Part shown: positions 36,724 to 48,788 of the stretch, piece after piece | How positions within the stretch are numbered: position 1 is the stretch's first letter | How the letters are laid out: the number at the start of each line of letters is the position of its first letter | Source: Paralichthys olivaceus | Taxonomy: Eukaryota; Chordata; Actinopteri; Pleuronectiformes; Paralichthyidae | Assembly (NCBI RefSeq): GCF_024713975.1 | Contig: NC_091098.1 | Span: forward strand, 22,327,316-22,391,315 | Length of the DNA: 64,000 nucleotides | Reading direction: 5' to 3' | The notes under the pieces: model-generated | Database searches by the model: none | The model's input: only the letters and a program-made list of their open reading frames with translations | Told to the model about the DNA's origin: nothing | Position numbers and translations under genes: made by a program

Positions 36724-38174
36724 ATGAAGACCACAGGAGGATTTGTTGGCTTCCTTGATGGTAATTTTTGGAATCTTCTAAACCATTGTATTAACAGTAA
36801 ATTGTAAATTGGTGTTTCTTTCAATTTTCTAACTTAGATCATGTGATCTTTTCTTTTCTTTCAGCAGCCGCAGCTCTGTGTCTCATCTGGTTAACAAAGC
36901 AGACAGTGGTCTCGGGTCAGCTCGCTGCTCCAGAGGTGGTGAGTGCAGCATACGGAGGAACTGTGACGGTCGCTTGTCAGTATCATCTTCAGTACAGAGA
37001 GTATACAAAGTACTGGTGCAAAGGATCGGTGTATAACCAGTGCACCATAGTGGTGAAAACCCCCAGGAACAGAATCAGTTATAGAAGCTCCATCGCTGAT
37101 GATAAGCAGGCGGGAGTCTTCACTGTAACCATGACTTCACTCAGGGACACGGATGAGGATGTGTACTGGTGTGTCATCGCAAGATTTGGAATAAACCTCT
37201 ACACTCGAGTCCAGCTTGTCCTCTCCCCCACAGGTACAGAATAGTATTATGTATTTTATATTTGATTGTATTGATTCGATACTAATGCATGAAGACAAAA
37301 ACTCATATAAATTACTCTAAACTTAAAACATGTTGTTTGGTTTAAAATGTATTTTTCCTGCAATGCTCCCAATATCAATCCCCAATTAGTTGTCTTGCTT
37401 TAAAAATAGTGAATCTTCAGACAACTCCATATGTGAAACAAGTTAGACAAAGGGTAACGAACTAACTAATTAATTAACTAACTGACTAACTGATTATATA
37501 AAAATAATCTAAATTATATGTAAATAATCAACATTTTCAGTAAATAAATAGACTGAAGATATATAAATGCAACATAGTAAACATTATTTATACCTTACCA
37601 CTTATTGTGATCATTTGGATTTGTTTTTTAGGGGAAATCACTAGTACCAAGTAGATTATAGTTGTTAATTATGGCAAGCCGTAGGAGACAGGTTTGATCA
37701 GTCATTTGTGTTTACGTCTTAGCTCAAATGTATTTTTTCCACAGTGGCGACACCCACCAGCACCACGCCGACACCGACACAAACACCGGCACCGACTACG
37801 GCACCGACACCGGCACCGGCACCGACACCGACACAGGCACCGGCACCGACACCGATACAGACACTGAAACCGACACCGAAACATGATGAAATAAGGTAAG
37901 AGAATATCTTGTCCTGTAAAAGTCAAATTAATTAAATTAAAAGTCATATATACAGTTATGTTTGCCATACATGTCAAGTAACAGGTTCCAATCCTAGTTA
38001 ATCTCTTTTATATTTAGTTGGTGGGCGATTCTACGCTGGATCCTCTTTACTTTAATGTTCTGCTGCTTAATATCAACTCATATCGCTGTGTGGCAGATAC
38101 AAACTGCAAAGAAGAACACGTCTGCAGCAGCAATTTCACCATCAAAAATGTATTGTATGAAGAATTATGAATGA
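36724..38174 (+). CDS. CD300/CMRF35-like (pIgR-like) single-Ig membrane receptor
   Basis: Four exons join in phase: 36724-36760, 36865-37233, 37745-37895 and 38018-38174, giving 237 residues. The N terminus has a hydrophobic leader (AAAALCLIWL, cleavage near 30), though exon 1 is short and less certain. Exon 2 encodes one V-type Ig domain with C50, the CD300/pIgR hallmark KYWCKG (C64), and DTDEDVYWC at the end. Exon 3 is a stalk of Thr/Pro/Ala built from a repeated 6-12 base unit (aca ccg gca ccg). Exon 4 has a membrane segment (about 187-211) with Arg192 near its outer end, then a 26-residue tail with two Tyr but no ITIM. An activating or adaptor-dependent role is possible, since CD300-type activating forms pair with ITAM adaptors through a charged membrane residue, but that is inference. 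Teleosts carry many such receptors, so orthology to a single mammalian gene is not claimed. Confidence 0.85.
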
Positions 38175-38689
38175 AAGTCAGGCTGCACCATATTTCTAAT
38201 CATGGGTGAGTTATAACTGTGTTTGGCCACAGAACCATTCCTCCATCAGACACTCAATCAGAGTGTGAATTAAACTGAAAAATAAACCAAGTGAAAAATT
38301 GGCTTCCAGCTTCTCTTTTCTTGTATTTAAATGATTAAAACCTCATTAATTTCAGTGCTGGGCCAAAGATAACTTAGGGCTCAACTTTTGAATATAGCAC
38401 CTCTGGAGAACTGAGGCTCTTGACTATCATTTAATGCGTTTGCAGATCTTATATGGATGGTCATAAAGGCCTGGTCTTCTCAAATTTAACCACCAGGTCT
38501 GAAGGTTTTTTACTGAATCTGTGAGCGTTGTACTTGTGCTGAAAACAGGATGCAGAATAAAAATCCCTCATGAATTAATGAAGGCCCAACTCATGTGAAG
38601 TGCTGCTTTTAAAACAATAAAGAAACAGAGACAATTAATGGTTGAATGGTGACACACACACAGGGATTTTACAATCAAAAGGTTGTTAT
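38175..38689. other. 3' UTR of the CD300-like gene and spacer
   Basis: AATAAA at 38280-38285 and 38619-38624 are candidate poly(A) signals. No other gene seen. Confidence 0.55.
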
Positions 38690-39213
38690 GTTCAAATCAA
38701 GGTTATTATAGTTTTAAAATTTTCATTAGTTTTTTTTTTTATTTAGTTTTTCAGTTTGCTTTTTTTGTTTCAGTTTAGTTTTGGTTAGTTCAACAAGTGA
38801 TTTTGTAGTTTCAGTTTAGTTTTTATTTTGAGGAATCGACTAGTTTCAGTTTAGTTTTTATTTAATGTTATTCTTAGTTTTAGTTTTTCCAGATATTAAC
38901 ACAAAGCCTTAACTTGTAGAAGCTGAAAAAGAATGAAACAATGTGTGACACCAAATATGGTGTATCAAGTCCTTTAATTTCATTCTTTAACCATCACCTG
39001 CAGGACAGGCAGTAATCGAGGGAGAAAACGAAATGAATTTATCTGCAATTCTGTTTAGTTTTAGTTCGTTTTGCATTGTTCATTGTAGTTTTTATTAAGT
39101 TTTCGTTTTTTTTGTAATTGTCGTTATTATTTTTCTTTCAGTTAACTAAATTATTTTTTCATTGCTAGTTTTAGCTTTAGTCTTTCATTAACTATAATAA
39201 CCCTGGTTCAAAT
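38690..39213. mobile_element. Non-autonomous hAT-like element with TIRs and 8-bp target-site duplication
   Basis: Element 38698-39205. The left end caaggttattatagtt and the right end aactataataaccctg are inverted repeats with one mismatch over 16 bases. They are flanked by an 8-bp direct repeat, gttcaaat, at 38690-38697 and 39206-39213. An 8-bp duplication with CA(G/A)GG ends fits the hAT superfamily. The interior has no coding capacity and is made of T-rich units of the tttagttttagtttt type on + (A-rich on -). It must have been moved by a transposase supplied from elsewhere. Confidence 0.8.
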
Positions 39214-39573
39214 TCCCCGAAAAACTTTACATATTACTCTTAAAGAGAGGCAGTGATGACTTTAATTATTTTAACTACAATATGAGCTATTGGGGCTGTA
39301 ATATGTAATAATTAAGGGCCAACTGTTATATTTTTATTTTTTAATTACACAGGAAGAAAATGGTTAACACAATTTTCCACAAACTTCAGATTTGCTTCTA
39401 GCAATAAATGTATTTAAGAAAATAATAAAATCAGTTGCTGTGATTTGTTTGTCTTGTTTTTTTTAAACTACAAATTATTAATCCCTATATTTTCACAATT
39501 TGTGTGTAACTTAGATTTAAATACCAATAGGAATCAGAAAGTATTTCATTAGGCTTGTGCCTGATTCATACAG

Positions 39574-39945
39574 TTAAAGCTTCAGTGTGTAAGATTTAAG
39601 TGAAAGGGATCTTTTAAAGAAATTGAATATAAAATAATCCCAGTGATGTTTTCACTGGTGTGTTTCTTTGAAATTGTACGAATTGTTGTTTTGTCTACCC
39701 TAGAATGGGCCCTTTATATTTAATGACTTTATATTTACATCAGGAGCTTGTCCTCTCTACGGAGGCTGTTTTTTACAGTAGACCAAAGTGGACAAACTGA
39801 ACATCTTTTGAGTTTTGATGACAACTGAAGGCTGCAACATGTTCTCTGTCATGATTTGAAGAGGGAGGGTGAGGTGAGGGTTGTTCAGCTGCAACATGAC
39901 ACTTCGCCACTAGGTGTCACTAAATTCTACACGTTGAACCTTTAA
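39574..39945. mobile_element. TTAA-flanked MITE with terminal inverted repeats
   Basis: TTAA at 39574-39577 is followed by agcttcagtgtgtaagattt. At the other end ctacacgttgaacct is followed by TTAA at 39942-39945. The ends are inverted repeats over about 22 bases with roughly six differences. The interior is non-coding. A TTAA target duplication is the mark of piggyBac- or Kolobok-type transposases. This repeat type is abundant in fish. Confidence 0.75.
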
Positions 39946-40379
39946 CGAAAGTGTACGTTTGGGGCTTATTGTGAAATGTTACCCAGCCCTCTGTTTTTCT
40001 TGTCTCTCAGACCCACTCAGCCAGATGGAAATGAATTAATTTCTCATATTGTGTCTTCATCTAATTTAAATCTATAAATCTTCCGGATAATGTTCTCAAA
40101 CTGTGGAGGAGCTCAGACTCAGGTGAGGATGGAGGATGTGAGGGACCGAGGAGGTGACGTCACCACTTCTGCAGCCTCCACTTCTGTCAAGCCCAACAAC
40201 ATAGCGACCGGATACTGACTTTCAAAGTAAAATCATGAAAAAGGAAACAAGTGAAAACTATCCTCGGGAATAATCCATATTCCTGCATAAAGAGCAAAAA
40301 CACCTCAAGATAAACAACTGTAGCATCTTAATATCTTCATACAAAAAAATGTTATGGTGTTTATCCTCTGCTAAATGTA

Positions 40380-40990
40380 GCGTCACATGTTGCGACGCGG
40401 GCCGAGTGTTTTACTTTGAAAGGATGTTTCCGGTGTTATTGTCTCCGACTTGACGGCTCCAGGGGAAGTGAGGGAACCAAGTTGCGGGTCGCTGGTGCCA
40501 ACGCCCGGCGAAACAGAGCTAACACCGGCGAGAGGAGACGCGGAGAGACGCAGGTACGCACCGCAGACATTTTCTGACCTCCGCGTGTTCGGTCAGTCGG
40601 CGAACATCAGCTCCGACCCGGGTTCTTCATCTCGTGAGCGGGAACCCATTCGTTTTACGAGCCAGCGTTAGCCGTCCCTTTGCTAACTAAACTAGCTAGC
40701 GGTTGTCCGGTGATTACTGCGTTAGCTTAGCGTGCTAACGCAGTAATCCCCGTTTTTTATCAGCGCCGTGTGGTTGTTCGAGTACAAAACCGTGTTTGTA
40801 TTACATTTCCACCATTAGCACGTTTTCACACGCTGAAGTTAGCAGCGTTACTTCAAGTCACCCAGCGCTAGCTAGTGAGAAACCTCAGCTAACGTTAGCC
40901 TCCAGACAGTGTTGGTGATGGGGTGTGACACTTTATTAGTTAACGCCAGGGAGAAGCCCCCCCCCCCCCCCTCATCCGCTCACATCTCTT
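40380..40990 (+). promoter_or_regulatory. cdc42: CpG-rich promoter region and non-coding exon 1 of cdc42
   Basis: This region is rich in CG dinucleotides and in gctaac/gttagc hexamers, as in many fish CpG islands. A donor (gacgcag then gtacgc) at 40553/40554 can join the acceptor at 41091-41096 (ctgcag), leaving 36 bases of 5' UTR before the cdc42 ATG. The first exon therefore probably starts near 40.43-40.48 kb. No TATA box seen, which fits a housekeeping gene. A perfect hairpin lies just inside intron 1 (see findings). Confidence 0.6.
40712..40748. repeat. Perfect 15-bp inverted repeat with 7-base loop
   Basis: gattactgcgttagc at 40712-40726 pairs fully with gctaacgcagtaatc at 40734-40748; the loop is ttagcgt. 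It lies in the CpG-rich 5' end of cdc42 intron 1 and could form a cruciform in DNA or a stable hairpin in the pre-mRNA. Confidence 0.9.
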
Positions 40991-41057
40991 AATCAAAGCT
41001 TCCATTGACCGATATCAACCTGGGATCGTTTCAGGGATGATGCATTTATCTTCATGA

Positions 41058-43872
<2,815 letters not shown>

Positions 43873-46012
43873 GTTCCATCGCAGCTTGCTCCACACCACT
43901 TTCCTAATCTAGGTTAACAGTCCTGAAGAGGTTTTCCTGCACAAGCACATTCCAAGATGAGTTGAGAGGTCGTGAAATATTTGTCTTCTGACTGACTTGG
44001 CCCACAAACATAGTCAATGTGCTGAACATGATTTTAAGATTGATGATTTGATCCCACTGAAGTGGTCTTGCATAATGTGAACACTGAATACGTAAAGTAT
44101 ATCAACAAAGTGTAGGCAGCAGTTCAACAATAGATCACTTTAACCACATTAGAGTTGATTTTTACATGAGTGAAAGAACTGACTATCTAATGATGGTATT
44201 GTAGTGGATCTAACTCTTGTATCAAGTGCCCTATGAAACACAGATAAGCTGATAATGACGGGTTAGTGAGAAGCTCAGATTCTGTATTAGTGCAACTTAC
44301 ATCTGATTATTTTTTTCCTAAAGTGAATCATTTGAAGTGCACCTTCAATCCTGGTAAATGCGACTGTCTTTGGTCGACGCTGCAGTTTTCTTTCATCACT
44401 GATGGGGTATGTAGCATTATAGATTCAACTAAATGGAACTCAAATATTTTGTTTTTCAGGGTTTCTTTTTTTAAAGAACTGACACAATTTCAAAGAGTTA
44501 GCAGGAGTCGCTGTGTTTCACACAATGTCTGTAAACACAGTCTCCTGGAAGATCTATGAACCAGCTGACGTACTCTGACATTTCTAGGGTATGCTCCCTT
44601 GTAGTTCGAGTTTGCCCAAAGGAAACCAGATCAAATTGACTCCTGACGGAGCAGAGATCCACAGAGGCTGAGAAACAAGTAATCATGGAGCCTGAGTCTT
44701 AAACGATGGGATCATTCCATCGGAAATCACTTTTACAAACGGTCCTTATCAATTTAAGTAACTACATGCAAAGAGTTTGAGCACAAGTTTTGTACGGTAT
44801 GCGTTAACAAGAACGTGATGTTTATGCCCTTATATAATAAAACTTTGAGCGTTACAGCCCATAACCAGAGGCTAATTCATTTCGTGAAGGGAACAAACTC
44901 GCTGCTACGCTGCGGCGGCATCATTAAGATGGCAACAACACATTGTGACACATCTTATAAAATGCTATACATAGTTTTAAATCCTGTGGAAATGACTGAA
45001 CTAATACTATTTGCATTTATTTTACTTCTCCCTTGCCCTAAATGTTGGGCTTGAATTTGATTTGTAAATAGAGTGAGAATATACTGACTGAATGAAACGT
45101 GCATTGTTGATAACGAGATTTAAAGAAGCTGACGTGACCCTGAAATCCAATTAACCAGGAAAAGGACAAGTTTCTTGGACTGTTGTGATTTTTATTCAAT
45201 TTGACATCAAGGTTGTACTGTATCTTGCCTGTGATAAAACATCACAATAAAGCAGTATTATGAATAAACTTAACTTCAAATACTTCATGCTGTCTGTCTT
45301 CAATGCATGAAGTTCATGTAGTTGGAACAGTTTTCCACAAGCGACGGAGGGACGTGATTTTTAAATACATCCTTTGCTGAGCCAAAAAAAAAGGTTGGAT
45401 ATTATGAATATTCCACATCACAACTGACACGTTACAGATATGTGCAAAGAATATTTTCATTATGGCTGCTGGGCCGAAGAAGTGCTGCAGTGTTATAACA
45501 TTACACTTGAGAGCTTCCAACTTTGTCTTTATATAACCACAAATATCAGCACTTTTCAATGAATGCAACTGAGAAGCAAGCAAACACGAAAGTTAGTTTG
45601 AAAAGAGCCTGTTCTTCAAAGCTGCTTCACTGTCGGCTACATGGCTTCTTGTCCCTAACGATTTCTCAAACCACATGACACTAAAAACACCACGAGTTGT
45701 TCAGGGGTTAAGGTTTCATGAGAAATATGGAATGTGGGAGGTGAAACTTATCAAAGATGATAATAGCTCTGTTACTGAAACTCAAACAACTTCTAGTTCC
45801 TCAGCCTCTACTTCAAAATGGCTTAGCTACTTTAAATATCATCTTAAAATACTTTTTAATATATTTAATCATTTTTTAAGGTGCAGCACAAGGAGGTTTT
45901 GTTATTGCTTTTTTAACTTCACATATCCTTTAATATGTAAAAGGACCACAAATTGTATAAGGCATAATATATGACATTCAGAATATTCAGGCATTGGAGT
46001 TGCAACTAAGAG
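43873..46012. other. cdc42 3' UTR and gap before the F-box gene
   Basis: From the CVLL stop to the poly(A) signals at 45246-45268 the sequence is probably long 3' UTR (about 1.4 kb), as in other vertebrate cdc42 genes. The open frames in this part show no motif. The remaining 45.3-46.0 kb separates two convergent genes and has no recognisable feature. Confidence 0.6.
45246..45268 (+). terminator. Tandem poly(A) signals of cdc42
   Basis: Two AATAAA hexamers, 45246-45251 and 45263-45268, at the end of the T/A-rich 3' UTR. Confidence 0.6.
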
Positions 46013-48242
46013 CTACGAGTCCACTGCTGGACATATCTCCACACAGCTGTTGGTAACACGGATTCCATACCACCCTGCCCAGAACTGTGTGTCCCTGCCT
46101 CCATGGGTGAAACGGATGTATCTCACACCTGGTCCATAGTTCTGGAAGACATGGGTCATCTGAAAAACAAACAATCAGTGAGTCTAGATTTGTCTCTGAG
46201 CCTTGAAACCTCATCAGAACCTAATTGTAGGAATTAAAGCGTTGCACATACCTGACACCACTTCTGATCGTTCCACTGCTCAAAGAGAACAGTCTGCGGA
46301 TCAAAAGTCTGGATAGGCCTCTTCCTGTGATTCAGCAACTCCACACAGATGTCGTACTCACTGCCACAGTCCCATCGTGGTGCGTACCTGATGAAACATG
46401 ATTAACAGATTATCAGCACTTGAATGGTTTTGTTATAGGTAGCACATATTCTCATGTGTAATGACGTCGCCGACATACTGATGGATATTGACAAGCTGTG
46501 TAGATAATAAGATTTGTAATAACACTGAAAAATTTGGATTATGTTTGATGAGTGACTCAATTTGCCATTGATTGAACAAAGACATAGATGTGTAGTGTTC
46601 TCACCAGTCAGATATTCTGATGTCTGGCTGGAAGTGATCCATAAATGATGAGTTGTAGCCTTCCCTCTCCAGATCGATCAGCTGGGCCTTCTTGCACATG
46701 CTGCAGAGAGCAGAGGACATTTTGGTCACTTCATTATACGAATGACATGTTTTCTGCATCTCCTGGTGTGAATACTCACCCATAAGAGGTCACAAAGTTT
46801 ATCTGGACTGTGACATCTGGATGTGGCACCATGACTCCCTCTACTTTCCACTTATCGCCACCATTCTCCAAAATCTGCCAACCCTGCAATTTCTCTAAAA
46901 AAGACAAAGAAAGGAATTATGAGAGATTATACTGTGAAGGGTTCATTTGTTGTTCACCAGAAAATCAAGGGTCTGTAGCGCAACATAAACAAAGTTGTTT
47001 TTGTGTCTTCTTACGTTCTCCTCTTGGATTCTCGAGGAGATTCCTCCTCTTCTTGCACAAGAAGTAAAACAACCTCCAGTCGTTGGGTATCTTTGAAGGA
47101 TCGCTGGGGCGATATCCCTCTCTTCTACATCTCTCTCTCCACAAGGATTCACTGTCAGCCACTTCTTTCCACTGGTGGCACACCAGTCGACAAATTCCGA
47201 CCACCTCGTTGTGAGGAAGATTCAGTAAGATCTCCTCCAGGATCTCCAGAGGAACAGGGAACAGCTGCTAGAGAACAGAACGGACACATAAGCAGAGGCT
47301 TATCTGTAGACTAACACAATCCATATCTTTTAAACGGTCTTGTCTCAATAATAAACCTTTGGACATTGCCCCCCTCTTGATTTTCTCTCAAGACTCTTAC
47401 AGCTCATGTTACTGTTTCTTATTCATTATCTTGGGTTTTTTTGCTTTTGCAAAATTTGGAATTCCCCTTCTGATTATCTCAGTCTGTACCATTGTTCCAA
47501 TCTTTTGAGGTTTTCTTTTTGTAGGATAAATATGTTCTTATTTAACAGAACATTTTATTAGAAACAAATTCAAATCATGGGAAACTCACAGGTAGTTTTT
47601 GATCTGTTCTTAAAATCTGTTCAGACTATATAGTATGATTTTGATATATTTGAAAACATTAATAGCTTGATTATTGATTAGAACCAGGGTTGGGTGATAA
47701 AACTATATCAGGCAATATTAGCAGTATTATTTTCATCAATTGCGATATATCAAGAAAATACATATTAATATAATTAGTAAAATGTTTTCCTGATTATCGA
47801 GGGCTTGTCATTCTCTGTTCATGGAGAAGAGTTTAAAACCAATAATCTTTGAACTTAAAAGAAATAATAAAGTGACATTTATCGTTACCGATATAGACTG
47901 ATATGATTTAGTTTATTATTGTGATACACATTCTGTCAAAATTAATTGACAAGTAATATTTAGAAAATTGCTTCAGTATCTTTATCACGAGGTTTGTGAT
48001 TTAAGATCCTTTCACCAATCAGCTCGTTGTGTCGTCGATGTGAGGAACAGCTGTGAACATCAAACCTGCAGATACTGAACGTCCCGTCTCCAAAAGTGAT
48101 TCTGAAATGACACATTCAGGTTCCTGTGTGACTCACTCACGTCTCCATAAGATCCGGACTGTGTCTCCGTCTTCATCCGACGTGAGTCTGACTCGCAGCT
48201 TGGACCTGAACCCATGTTGGCCGCTGTCCTCCTCCTCCTCAT
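46013..48242 (-). CDS. F-box protein with FBA (sugar-binding) domain, FBXO2/6/17/27/44 group
   Basis: Six exons join in phase: 48141-48242, 47015-47267, 46780-46894, 46605-46700, 46252-46387 and 46013-46159, giving 282 residues (human FBXO2 296, FBXO44 255). Exon 1 encodes a short polar leader (MRRRRTAANMGSGPSCESDS; a second ATG at 48215). Exon 2 carries the F-box (PVPLEILEEILLNLPHNEVV, then CRLVCHQWKEVADSESLWRE), the contact for SKP1. The rest is a complete FBA domain: FVTSYGMCKKAQLIDLEREG, FQPDIRISDWYAPRWDCGSE, YGPGVRYIRFTHGGRDTQFW and WAGWYGIRVTNS. In FBXO2 and FBXO6 this domain binds high-mannose N-glycans for ER-associated degradation; the Tyr/Trp-rich C-terminal loops are kept here. It would act in an SCF ubiquitin ligase. 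Which family member it is could not be decided. Its start codon lies four bases from a minisatellite. Confidence 0.88.
47685..47940. repeat. Dispersed repeat, relative of the 1.8-kb copy
   Basis: In intron 1 of the F-box gene: gggttgggtgataaaactat, then gcgatatatcaag and ttatcgttaccgatatagac. Same style as the repeat at 1.80-1.90 kb. Confidence 0.45.
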
Positions 48243-48246
48243 GCCG

Positions 48247-48788
48247 GGGACAGACCTCTCTGTATACAGTCTATGGGACAGACCTCTCTGTATACAGTCT
48301 ATGGGACAGACCTCTTTACAAACAGTCTATGGGACAGACCTCTCTATACACAGTCTATGGGACAGACCTCTCTGTATACAGTCTATGGGACAGACCTCTC
48401 TGTATACAGTCTATGGGACAGACCTCTTTATACACAGTCTATGGGACAGACCTCTCTGTATACAGTCTATGGGACAGACCTCTTTACAAACAGTCTATGG
48501 GACAGACCTCTTTACAAACAGTCTATGGGACAAACCTCTTTACAAACAGTCTATGGGACAGACCTCTCTATACACAGTCTATGGGACAGACCTCTTTACA
48601 AACAGTCTATGGGACAGACCTCTCTGTATACAGTCTATGGGACAAACCTCTTTACAAACAGTCTATGGGACAGACCTCTCTATACACAGTCTATGGGACA
48701 GACCTCTTTACAAACAGTCTATGGGACAGACCTCTCTATACACAGTCTATGGGACAGACCTCTTTACAAACAGTCTATGGGACAGACC
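48247..48788. repeat. 28-bp minisatellite, 19 full units plus a partial
   Basis: Unit gggacagacctctctgtata followed by cagtctat. Units start every 28 bases from 48247 to 48751, and a 10-base partial unit closes the array at 48779-48788. The units differ mainly in the middle: type A tctgtatac (6 copies), B tttacaaac (8), C tctatacac (4), D tttatacac (1), in the order AABCAADABBBCBABCBCB. Two units have gggacaaacc. Since 28 is not a multiple of 3, all three + frames stay open across the array. On - the units contain no ATG. It abuts the start codon of the F-box gene. Confidence 0.97.

Noticed and set aside
37702-37977. - strand frame with Cys-Arg repeats (CRCRCR)
   Set aside because: Antisense of the Thr/Pro stalk exon of the CD300-like gene.
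46810-47314. + strand frames over the F-box gene
   Set aside because: Antisense shadows of exons 2 and 3, which carry the recognisable F-box and FBA start on the - strand.
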